The position numbers were made by a program, and so were the translations under genes. Below are positions 1-30,876 of a stretch of DNA of 64,000 bases, piece after piece. Origin of the DNA: Corythoichthys intestinalis (Eukaryota; Chordata; Actinopteri; Syngnathiformes; Syngnathidae). Where the stretch lies: contig NC_080412.1 in NCBI RefSeq assembly GCF_030265065.1, forward strand, positions 46,995,001 through 47,059,000, written 5' to 3'. How positions within the stretch are numbered: position 1 is the stretch's first letter; the number at the start of each line of letters is the position of its first letter. The notes under the pieces are model-generated. The model had not been told where the DNA came from. It searched no databases and worked only from the letters and a program-made list of their open reading frames with translations.

Positions 1-93
1 CATTTGTAATTGCAATTTTTTTCTAGGAAAATTGAGCATTATCTGACAGAATTACAGGGGTGTCAAGTGTCAATACTTTTAGCCAGCACTGTA
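1..93. mobile_element. Tc1/mariner end fragment (family of 45104-46612)
   Basis: The first 93 bases match the terminal part of the Tc1-like element at 45104-46612, including the AATACTTTTGGCCAGCA-type inverted end finishing in GTA. The rest lies outside the window. Positions 94-740 hold no gene I can recognise. Confidence 0.8.
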
Positions 94-740
94 AAGGGTT
101 ACTCCTTGTCTTTTATATTTTTTTCAAAAAAATAATTAAAAAAACCTTTTTAAAAAATTAAATTATTGAATGACTCTCTAAGCTACTTCCATCAGTAACT
201 GTGGACATCAGTATTTTCCATCTCAGAGATGTTTCCGGCCTACTGGCTGCGTCTTGAAATGAACAAAAAAAAAAAAAAAAAAAATGTAAATACAAATGTG
301 GAAGCTCATGTTCATCGCTCCATTCAGCAATTCATCCACTTGATCATGTAAAATAAATAAGTAATGAAGAGACGGCCCGTTATTGCCGCACGTCTGCCTC
401 ACTTGGCTCCGGAGCCTTTAGCGTCAAATACAATAAGAAATGTGTGTGACGAGTAAACAGGGATGTATTACTAATAATGGGAAACTCAAAAGAGAAGAGT
501 TTACGCTTCTTCGAGCATTTTCACCTCCAGACAACATAAGTAGGCCAAGCTTTGGCCTACTGTTGAAGGCGGCACGACTTGAAAAAAACATGCCGATGTA
601 ATTGCTTACGAAGGATGTTGAGACCCACTACCGCGTTTGTTCAACTTGTGCACATATAGTATAAGCACCCCGAAGGACGACACATCTCACGTTACTGTCG
701 CGCAAGATAAACGGAGTAAGGCCATTTTTTAAAAATAGAT

Positions 741-746
741 TTTATT
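741..746 (-). terminator. Probable aifm1 polyadenylation signal
   Basis: On the minus strand AATAAA lies about 200 nt after the aifm1 stop codon (946-948), with no closer canonical hexamer noticed. The 3' UTR would cover roughly 720-945. Confidence 0.6.
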
Positions 747-945
747 TCAGTCTTTCTCCCAACAAGCGGCTGTTGTGTGACCGGGATGTTTTAAGAGAAA
801 CCGGGGCGAAGGGGGCAAACTGGAGTAGGGATGATGTTCAACAAATTGCAATTTCAACTGTAGTATGAAAATAATTCCACGAAATGAAATAATTTACAGA
901 AATCTGGACAAAATGTTACTTGATTTGCAATTGCCTTAAAAAGTC

Positions 946-20929
<19,984 letters not shown>

Positions 20930-21640
20930 TGTGACAACTTCACCCTTAACAATGCCTACTTCAATTGGCGACCTGTCAGCTGGTGCACTAGAACTACTTG
21001 GTTGCCGAACCCTCACGCCACCCGTACGCCCGCACACCGTCCTGCTACCTGAAACGCTGCACAAGGCCAGAGACAGGTCATACGTTACAAAAGAATTATG
21101 GGTAATGTTGAAGATCTTACCCGCGCCAAGAGTAACACTGTTGGATCGTAAATTGTTGGGGTCAACCCCTACGATATCTATGAAGTCTGGAATACATCGA
21201 TACTGTCATTTATTCACTTTATGTGTATTTATATTCAATAAACAACAGGAAAGTTAATGCACGTGAATTTATCTTCAGTTAAGGACCGGGTACGTCAGAC
21301 AAAATTGGATCTCTTCTTTTTGAACATCTTTGGTATAACGTCATTAATATTAACGGTTTGGATAGGGCAAAAGCAGTGCAAACATCCCTTCTGAACCAAT
21401 GAGGGAGTCGTTTCTTGAATGAGCGCGAACGCACCGCCCTCCTAGCTTTGACTTCCTTGCGTGCGTGCCACGGCAGCCATATTTAGGCGGTAAATGACCG
21501 TTAGAGAGAGGAGTTAAAATACAGCGACCAAACACCAAACTTTAAACATTTTTATCATGATACGCTGTGTTATATTAAAAAAATTATTGGATCTTTTTTT
21601 TAAAGGCTTGAAAAATATTATATTGTACCTCTTACAAGTT
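20930..21640. other. aifm1 upstream region
   Basis: Upstream of the aifm1 start on the minus strand and about 5.5 kb before gab3. It is moderately CpG-containing to about 21130, and presumably holds the 5' UTR and promoter. No TATA box or named site could be assigned. The in-frame upstream ATG at 21062-21064 is the only notable mark. Confidence 0.4.
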
Positions 21641-21666
21641 GTTTGAATGTACATAACTTTTGTATA

Positions 21667-21960
21667 AACAGAGATCCCTCGTTTTTCGCGGTTAATGGGG
21701 ACCAGAACCCGCAGCGATCAGTAAAAAGCAGCGAAGTAGCGCCTCCCCCTCCCCCCCAAAAATTGTGTGTGTTGGTGGGTGTGTGTTCAATGTATTTATT
21801 CAGATTTAGCATTGGAAAGAGATCCATATAAGACATGTTTTTTCCCCCCCACTTTTTCCCAAAGTATTTTTTAAGCACTTCAAATAATAATTTTTATAAG
21901 TTTTAAACATTTTACTGTCACACCGAATTTTTTTTAAACAAAAAAAATATATAGGCGCAC
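21667..21960. mobile_element. Tigger-like fragment, second copy
   Basis: It starts with CCCTCGTTTTTCGCGGTTAATGG and is followed by sequence shared in inverted orientation with 20206-20462 (for example ATTTAGCATTGGAAAGAGAT). One end only. Confidence 0.55.
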
Positions 21961-22687
21961 AATCCATTCCAAAAAAAAAGTTTAATAATGCTTGTCTTTA
22001 TTAAATGCTTCATTGAGTGAGTCCACTCAAATCCGATCAAGCAGCCCACTTACACACAAGGAGTTGCCACAGCAATTGTTTAACAGGTTAAACAATGATT
22101 GATGCATGCGGTGCTTTGAAGCTTCGGCTTCCAAGCATCTGTGGCAAGATCAAACATTAAACATCTGTCAATCATCGTTAACTTTAATAAGCAAGTCCAG
22201 TGCACTGCCTGACCAACAAAGAGCAGCAGCAGGGAGAGTGGGACTAAGTGATCGGCTCGGAATGGATCATCTGTATTTTGTAAAAAAAAAAAAAATTATT
22301 GAACAAAAATCCGTGATGGATTTGGGGGGGCGCTTCCCATCCCTCCTCTCCTGCCCCGCAAAGGGGGCATCGTCACCCCCCAGGGATCCAGGGTGGCCCC
22401 CTGGACCATCACTAACCCAACAAACCACCCCCACCCCCGGCCCACTAGCCGCAGCCCCCCAACCGGCACAGCACGTCCATTTGATTTTGACTGGGAGAGG
22501 CTGGAAGCGAATAATCACTCCCAGTCAAAATCAAGTGGACGTCTCGCACTGTCAATGGCACTAAAATATGAGCATTCACAGCAAGTCCTCCCACTTTAAA
22601 TAAACTGGACGTCTGTTGTTGACAGCCAATGAGCTAACCTTGCCTTGGGATAACATTTCATTCAAGATGAGTTCTTTTTCTTTAGAG

Positions 22688-23698
22688 CAGTGGTTCATAA
22701 CCTGGGTTCGATCGAACCCCAGGGGTTCGGTGAGTCAGTCTAGGGCAGGGTTCACTAAATCCGGACCTCGGTGCCACTTTTCCTGTCGTGTTTTCCACAT
22801 CTCTCTCCCCTAACACACCAGTGAACCAAATTCAATGGATGACGATTTTGGCGAAAAGTATTGCCTAAGCAGTTTCCCCTCAAGAATGATGGGAAACAAA
22901 AAAACGCTCATTGTCAACTATTATTATAAATATTCTTGTAGGTTAATTTTACTGTTGACACTGCGTTTTGGGGTCATCAACATGTTGTGCCCCCCCGCCC
23001 CAAAAGTCAAACTCCACCTATGCAACAGGCTTATGGGTAACGTGCACTGCGTGTACATAAAAAAAACATTTGCTTCACATTTTGCGCCATGAAAATAGTA
23101 TTTGAGGCAACGATGTAATGAATGAGAATGTCAACATGCAAACAAAAATAAACAGTGTGAAATGAATAAAGTTTAATACCATTTTCCAATGTGAAAAGCA
23201 AATCGAAAGGCAAAATTATTTGTTGTGAATTCACATTGTGTATTGGATTTTTGAGAAGATTCATGTTCATTTTTTTTTTTTTTACATAAGGAGTTTGTGT
23301 ACAAATTTGGTGACCATTTTGATATCATTTGAGATGTAAACATGACAGAAACTGCATGGTCAACGTTAATGAAACCAAGCAAGTTTAATGTTGAACAACA
23401 TATATTCCTCTTAATTTGAATGACAAATTCTAAGATATGCGCCTTGGGGCAGTCTTGTTTTAGTGGTCTGTTGATGCTGCATGCATAAATATAGATGATA
23501 ACATACATTTTGGCTTGTTTAAAATTATGCTGGCTAAATGAGAAGAAATTTGAATGGAAATTCACTTGGGTTTTAACTTGCTAGCTGAGAAATATCAATT
23601 TTGAATTTGAAAAAAAAAAAAGATTTTTCTGGGGGTTCGGTTAATGCACGTGTGAAACTCATGGGGTTCGGTACCTTCAGGAAGGTTAAGAACCAGTG
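22688..23698. mobile_element. hAT element A of a side-by-side pair
   Basis: Inverted ends (CAGTGGTTCATAACC and GGTTAAGAACCAGTG) are flanked by identical CTTTAGAG at 22680-22687 and 23699-23706. It contains a fragment of the CATAGGCGGAG family at about 22830-23030. No transposase frame. Confidence 0.88.
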
Positions 23699-24291
23699 CT
23701 TTAGAGCAAGGGCGTAGATTTGCATAGGGACGGCAGGGACATGACACTAGCAACTTTTCAGGATGCTCAAATTGTGCCCACCAACTTTTAAGCAACCCTT
23801 ATTGGCATTATATCATGAGGTCAGTTATTTTGGTAATTGAGATTGTTTCCATATGTTGTATGGATAGAATTGACTCTACTATTATTAAGTGAATTATGTT
23901 CAGGCTGACATTTACCTCTTTTCACTTGCTGAATGTGCCAGTCCATTTTTTTCCCTCATACACACGTTTGATTGGCTGATGACATGACCCCCCCCCCCCC
24001 ACACACACACACACGCACTCAAGAGCCCAGACAGAAATACAACATGTCGACAACATGCCGCCTCCTCTGCCCCCTTTGAAGACGAGGGATATTAGAATTT
24101 TATTTCGACCAGCAGCAACAGCAAACACTAATTAATGTAAAAAGACGTCAATGTTCTGGTGGTGGGGAACACACCACTAATTTTGCTACTGAAAGTCCCA
24201 CCTGCATCAGAGTTAGCGTAACATTAAACTGTATGAACTTGTTAACCAGCAAATATCGAGTAGGAAGCTGCTTAGAGAGAAGATACTTTTG

Positions 24292-24973
24292 CCCCTTTCC
24301 CACTGAAACTAGTGGGTCAACGCGCGTTTTTTCCAAGCCGATGCAACCCACTACCAATTGGCATTTGGCACCTTTCCCATTGACAAAAAAAAGTAGTGTC
24401 CTTTTTTTTTTTTTTTCCACCCGTCTAACGCCCCACCCCTCCTTAGCCGTGCGTAAGGTTACGTGACGTCACCACGCTAAAATGCGCGTCGACAAATGCG
24501 ACAATTCATTCTGTTCAAGGAAGTAAACAATGCAGAGCATTATGGAAGCCTCCTTTCCGTTTGTGTTCTCTGTTTTCATGCTTTTTACTGTCCTCAAAAT
24601 GGTCGAAATGCCGCAAAGGATCAACACTCTGCTTGTGCTGAGGCAACGTAGGCGACGTGAATTCTTCTTCTACCAGCTTTGTTGTTAGCATCGACGTAAC
24701 TACGGTTGTGGGGCGTGTTAAATGGGAGGCGACTGGCATGTTGTTATGACGCATCACGTAAGAGCCGACGTCACCACGTAGATTAGGGTGTTGACTGTTG
24801 ACCCGGGGTTTTGCTTTCACACTGCATGACGTTCAGAGCCGAGGTGATTTTAACGCGGGTCGCTTGGCGGGTTGATTGACACGGGTCGAGGCGGGTCGCT
24901 GCACCTTTCCCACTGCCACCAAAAGCCAATTGTTAGTGGGTTGACACGGGTTTTTTGGCCAGTGGGAAAGGGG
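24292..24973. mobile_element. Inverted-ended insertion nested in hAT B
   Basis: The ends CCCCTTTCCCACTG and CAGTGGGAAAGGGG are exact complements. Longer homology continues inward (GTGGGTCAACGCG and GTTGACACGGG). The superfamily is not certain. Confidence 0.65.
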
Positions 24974-25503
24974 TATTTCAGTATATTCTTCTGTTAACGT
25001 TAATTGTGAGAAATGTAGTGAGCTGAGGTTTAACCCCTTCTCCTCAATTTTCATTTTTGTTTTATTTATGTGGTCTTAAAGCAGCCCAAAGGAGCTTTCA
25101 TTTTTTGTTGAGTTTGGTTGCGTTTGTGGACAAAAGCATTACTGTTTTACTTGAAGGAAGGTCCCATTTTTATTTGTTTTTGGTGTTCCCGAACTAAGAC
25201 ATTTTTTTCAGTTGTATTTAATTTCTTTATTTAGACAGACAATGTTGAGTGGTCTTAAGACAATTGTTTATTTTTTGCATTCCAAATGCAGCCCGTGGTC
25301 AAATTTCATCCGGCCCCCAGCCTCTGTCATACAATCAATAACATCTGGCCCGCACACAGACTTAACAAATTGGTCCGCAGTACTGCCACCAGCATATGAA
25401 GTAGCTTACACACTAAATGCTGCTCCTCATTTACCCATTAAAAGGCAGCAGCACTCTAAGCAACATTACCCCGTGTGACCCTTTACTCCCAATTTTCTAA
25501 AAT

Positions 25504-25816
25504 GGCGACAATCAACAAAAAAAAGTTGACTGTGACGGCCAACGCTTCAAGGATAGGTGAAAATTGGACTATTTCTTCACTAAAATACGCATCAAACGTG
25601 TCTGCCTAATTTGTAAAGAGACAGTCGCTGTTTTTAAAGAGTTCAGTGTGAGGCGATATTACCAAACAAGACACGCTGACCTATACGACAAGATTACAGG
25701 CAGCGAGAAATTGAAGCAACTTGAAGCTTGTTTAATTTCACAGCAGCAGCATTTCGCAAGAGCCCGAGAGTCGAAAGAGAACGCCACAAGGCGAGTTGCG
25801 AGATTGTTGAAATTAT
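25504..25816 (+). pseudogene. BED-finger hAT transposase fragment (GTF2IRD2-like)
   Basis: Readable pieces include RVCLICKETVAVFKEFSVRR followed by YYQTRHADLYDKITG, then a KLKQLEACLISQQQHFARA stretch. This resembles the N-terminus of the GTF2IRD2/ZBED-related hAT transposases. The usual His-Tyr-Gln-Thr pattern is Tyr-Tyr-Gln-Thr here, losing a probable zinc ligand. A MITE interrupts it at 25817. Confidence 0.7.
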
Positions 25817-26396
25817 TACCGTATTTGCCCGAATATAAGACGGCCTTGATTATAAGACAACCCCCCCTTTTTCAAGACTCAAGTTTGAATAAAAACTTTT
25901 TGAACACCAAATTCATTTTTATACAGAAAATAATTACAGTACATCTGAAACAAATGATTATAACAATATATTTGAGAGAAAAAGCATGTTATTTTGCCTC
26001 ATTCAATTTTAATATCTGAACATCTAAATATGTAAACGAAAGTGCAATCACATTCGTAAATGAACGGCTTCTGGTTTTTGAAATGTAAATAAACCAATCA
26101 ATTGTGATAAAACAACAAAATTGCAATAACTGCATTAACCATCAAAGTGAGGTCTAACTGTAACTGTAGTCTTGAAACAAATCTGAAAGGAAAAACATTG
26201 CAAAAAAATAATGCAAACTGGTTAAACTTGAGAGTAGCAGAGCTCTGCCATGACAGAACATCGCTTCAATGATATCCGGCGCCATCTAGCGTCGTGAATG
26301 GGTATAACGTCTAGACTGCGAATATAAGACGACCTCCACTTTTTCAGTCTTATTTCAATGCAAAAAACACTGTCTTATATTAGGGCCAATATTGTA
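25817..26396. mobile_element. MITE, TACCGTATT family, copy 2
   Basis: It begins TACCGTATTTGCCCGAATATAAGACG and ends ATTAGGGCCAATATTGTA. It is collinear and highly similar along its length with 5742-6318, including the GGCGCCATCTAGCGTCGTGAATGGGT-type stretch. Confidence 0.85.
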
Positions 26397-27099
26397 AATA
26401 AAAAAGATAATGAGGCAAATGTGACACACAGAATGGCTTGCTAAAATTTGCTTAAATATATTGTTCTATGTAAAGGTGGTCAGCCAAGGTCGGCCCCCCA
26501 CATTTTTACCACACCAAATCTGGCCCCCTTTGCAAAAAGTTTGGACACCCCTGATTTAGCCTATCAATTAATTTGGTTCATATTCGTGAGAAATGTGTCC
26601 CTGACCCACGTTCACTCAATCTATTTGTTCTTATTAATGTCAAAATAAAAAAAGTCTACATGTGGGTTATGCTATTATATCGTCCCTACCAATGTTGAGA
26701 CCAAACCTACGCCCTTGCTTTAGAGTCTTGTGTTCTTTGAGGTTTTTGCTTTCTTCCTAATGTCTCCTGTTTCACTGTGTTTTGAGTTCCCGTCTTGTCA
26801 AATTGAGTCTCTCCTTGCCTCGTCCTCGTTTGCTCACCGGTCCGACCTTGACTCTTGACAACAGAATACAGAGTTTGCCTCCGATCAGCACAACTCAACC
26901 TTCTCCCCTGCTTAAGATTCAACAGTTTTCCGTGTTTTTCCCTGTATTTAAAGCGCTTCATTCCTTCTCGGTTAGAAAAACATGAGTATTTTGCTCCACC
27001 GTTCCCTCTCGATGAAATCAATTTCTTGACTTCCTCCTTTTGGAGTGGCTGGGCTGAATACCAGAACACAGGATATGCTTTGCATTTCTCTCAGTTTCA

Positions 27100-27139
27100 C
27101 AGCAACAGCAGCAGCAGCAGCAGCAGCAGCTGCTGCAGA
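27100..27139 (+). repeat. CAG repeat in the gab3 5' UTR
   Basis: A run of about ten CAG-type triplets, the second being CAA, ends in CTGCTGCAG 25-30 nt before the gab3 start codon. The flanking CTG triplets make it able to fold back. Confidence 0.85.
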
Positions 27140-27163
27140 GAGGACGAACACTCTGCAGTCAAG

Positions 27164-30100
27164 ATGAATACTGCCGGGGATGTGGTTTGCACTGGCTGGC
27201 TCATTAAATCTCCCCCGGAGAAGAAACTCAAGAGATTTGTGAGTACGAGCACACACCGGACACTTGTTTTTGTCTCGTAGCACTGCAGCAGCCCGGCAGT
27301 AGAAACTGTACTATTCAGCATCGGACTACAGCTTGCATTTTTTTGCTTTGCCTACGTGCAGATACTATAAGAATTTGAATCCTATTGGTGTCTTTCACTA
27401 ATGGTAGCTACCATTCAGCCTCCTTTCAACCCCTTCCCTCATTCTTGCTGTTATTGTGACCATATGCATAACAACAGGACCATTAAATTATGGAAAACAA
27501 CTTGTGTAACAAACAAAATCGTAAAAGGCCTGATCGGCACGCAGTCGTCGGGGTCATATGATGTTGGGCTTCGCCACTCTCTGCGTGTTTATGGTGCAAG
27601 GAGCGCACGTATTGTGAAACATGGGAAGTCGCGTCAGCTCGGCCAGACATCAGTCATGAGCAGCGAACACAAATAGTCCCACTTTATGATGGGCTGCTCG
27701 CACTTCCTCTACGCGAGGAGAAGGGAAACTCGTCAAAACAAGTGCGGAACGGGTGGAGGTCTCGGTTAGTTGAAGGCCAGAAGAAAACTTTTTTTTGAAG
27801 GACACTGGAGCAGTTTTGCTGGCGCCAGATCGCCGATTCTACGCGTGTTGACAGAGGCTGCGTGTCTTATCATTCAAATGATATCAGCAGTAGGAAAATA
27901 TGTGCTATCTTGTGCTAGTTTATCTAGCAGAAGCATAGGCTGAGTTTGACTTTTGGGGCAGGGGAGCACAACATGTTGATGACCCCGGAACGCAATGTCA
28001 GCAATAAAATTAACTTACAAGAATATTTATAATAAAAAGTTGAGCGTTTTTTTGTTTCCCATCATTTTTGAGGGGAATTCTAAATCAGGCTGCTGAGGCA
28101 ATACGTTTCGCCAAGATCGTCATCCATTGAATATGGTACGCCCGCCGGTGTCGTGCTAATGTAGTTACCACCGTCAAAAATTGCATGCCCTGAGCGGAGC
28201 CATGTGGAGGTAGATTTGTGTCTTTATTATTCAATCGAAAAAAAGTTGATTCATTCAAAATATATATTTTCAACTAAAAAACTATTTAAAAAAAAAAAAA
28301 GCGCTTCAATAATAAACTTCAATAAAAAAAAATGTGTTTGAATGTAAAAATAAATTTGAAACTCAACCAAAAAAATGCATTTGAAAGCTATTTTTCTTTG
28401 ATATTTTTGGGTTTTTTTTGGATTGAAGGTTTTTTTTTTTTTTTTTAATTGAAGCAACGTTTTTGATTGAAGTAACGTTGACTTGGGCCACAATTTGGAT
28501 AGGACATTTTTGTCTTTATTATTCAATCAAAAAATAAGTTGCTTCAAAAAAAAATGTTGAAAAAGAAAATCACTTCAATCAAAAAATAAGTTGCTTCCAA
28601 AAAAAAAAAATGTTGAAAAAGAAAAATCACTTCAATCACTTAAAAAAAAGCCAAAGCTGCCCAAAAATATTTGCACTTGAACACTTATTTTTTCATTGAC
28701 AAAGTTTTCTTTGATTGAAGCAATCCTTTTTGTGTTTGGGCCATATTAAGGGTTGGACATTTGTGTCTAAATCTAATCCCCCAAAAAGTTGCTTCAATCA
28801 AAATATATATTTTCAACCCCAAAAAAATCGCATTCAATAAATTTGAATGTAAAAAATAAATTTGAAACTCAAAAAACTAAAAAAAAAATTCATGTGAAAG
28901 CTATTTTTCTTTGATTTTTTTTTTTTTTTTTTTGGGGGGGGGTGAAGTCTTTTTTTTTTCTTTTTATTGAAGCAACTTTTTTGATTGAAAAAATGTTGAT
29001 TTGGGCCATATTTTGGCTAGAACATTTTTGTCTTTATTATTCAATCAAAAAATAAGTTGCTTCAAAAAAATGTTGAAAAAGAAAAATCACTTCAATCCAA
29101 AAAAGAAAAAGTTTTTGAATGCGAAAAAATATTTCAGATTGAAAAATTTGCATTTGAACACTTAATTTTCCATTGAAAAGGTTTTCTTTTTTTTGAAGCA
29201 ATCCTTTTAGTGTTGGGGCCATATTAAGGGAAGGACATCTGTGTCTAAATCATTTAATCCCCCAAAAAGTTGCTTCAATCAAAATATATATTTTCAACCC
29301 CCCCCAAAAAAATTGCTTCAATAAAAAAAAAAAGAATGTGTTTGAATGTAAAAATAAATTTGAAACTCAAAAAACTGGAAAAAAAAAGAATGTGAAAGCT
29401 ATTTTCTTTGATTTTTTGGGGGGGGCGGTGATTTTGGGGGGGATTGAAGTCGTTTATTTTTTTTTAGAGAAACAACTTTTTTGATTGAAGTAATGTTGAC
29501 TTGTATTTGGGCCACATTTTGGCTAGGACATTTTTGTCTTTATTATTCAATCAAAAATAAGTTGCTTAAAACAATATATATGGTTAAAAAAGACAAATCA
29601 CATCAATCAAAAAAAATCATAGAAAAAGTTTTTGAATGCGAAAAAATATTTGAGATTGAAAAATTTGCATTTGAACACTTAATTTCATTGAAAACGTTTT
29701 CTTTGACTGAAGCAATCCTTTTAGTGTATAGGCCATATTATGGGTAGGACATTTTTATCTAAATCATTTAATCCCCTAAAAAGTTGCTTCAATCAAAAAA
29801 CAAAAAAAAAATGTCAATCAAAGAAAAAAATCATTTGAAAAAAAAAATTGCTGTCCCCTAATATTTATTTATTTATTTTTAAAATAATATGCAAAGCAAA
29901 TGACCGTCTAAGGTGCTAGTCACATGACCTGTTCGAAAAATAATTTTGACCCATTATAAAAATTTTTTTTTTTGTTCATTTCATTCAATTTTGTTGCAGT
30001 TTTATTGCTTTACAACTTTTATATATATAGGAAAGTCAATTACATGCAATGACACTTTTCGGCTACCAGGTGGGGCCTGCCCCCCCCCCCCCCCTTAAAA

Positions 30101-30829
30101 TCTGCTTATGGATGCGTGTCTTATCATTCAAATGATATCACCAGTATGAAAATATCTGCTATCTTGGGCTACTTTATATAGCATAAGCACATAATATAGG
30201 GGTCAGTCAGTTCAATTTCTGTAGAGTGGGCAATTCTTTAGTTTGATATTGTTTGTTAAATGTTGTCTTGCTTCTTTGAAGGCATCAATTCAATCAAATA
30301 ACAGGAACACGTACTATTCGTACGCATTCAAAAGTATCAAAAATGTCAGAACATCAGCATTATTTGCATCATTTTTCCCATGAATTGGGCGGTTTTTACA
30401 GTAATTGTTGTGTCTAACCACTTCCTGGTTCCAACTGACGTGCAGGCGCTGATAATACCCCTACACACACAAAAAAAAGTAGATGAAAACCACAAAACCA
30501 AGTGCGAAAACAGTCTTCGGTCATGTTTCCCTGAATGTTAAATACAACATTTACAAAAACATAATGACTTCTTTTTTGCCGAGTAAAGTTCCTCTTCTGT
30601 GCCGGGAATTTGAGCAGCAGGTTCTGCTTAGCGACCCTGACGTCTGAGCAGTTTGAACTGGGAAGGGCTCCGTTTAAATGGATCGGTTGCCTACTGCCCA
30701 TAAGCGGATTTAAAGGGGGGCCAGGCCCCCCCGGTGGCCGAAAAGTGTCAGTGCATGTAATTGACTTTCCTATATGTATAAAAGTTGTAAAGCAATAAAA
30801 CTGCAACAAAAATGAATGAAATGGACACA

Positions 30830-30876
<47 letters not shown>

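Larger units (their letters stand above)
23707..26717. mobile_element. hAT element B of a side-by-side pair
   Basis: It starts CAAGGGCGTAG and ends with the exact complement CTACGCCCTTG. It is bounded by CTTTAGAG at 23699-23706 and 26718-26725. Inside are an inverted-ended insertion (24292-24973), a hAT BED-finger remnant (about 25504-25816), a MITE (25817-26396) and a hAT terminus (TTTGGACACCCCTG, ending about 26551). A related copy in opposite orientation lies at about 58955-59898. Confidence 0.85.

Noticed and set aside
21062-21064. Upstream in-frame ATG giving an AIFM1 with 45 more N-terminal residues
   Set aside because: The extra residues are not presequence-like, and the downstream MLKC start aligns with the known MFRC start. 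The upstream ATG may lie in the 5' UTR or promoter.
22106-22564. 152-codon frame on the plus strand
   Set aside because: It runs through poly-A and CCC-rich repeat sequence and has no homology I recognise.
30414-30830. 138-codon minus-strand frame
   Set aside because: Crosses the end of a hAT-type repeat and unique sequence. The peptide looks like translated repeat.
30834-30872. AT run as a regulatory hairpin
   Set aside because: A plain AT microsatellite within a transposon copy.
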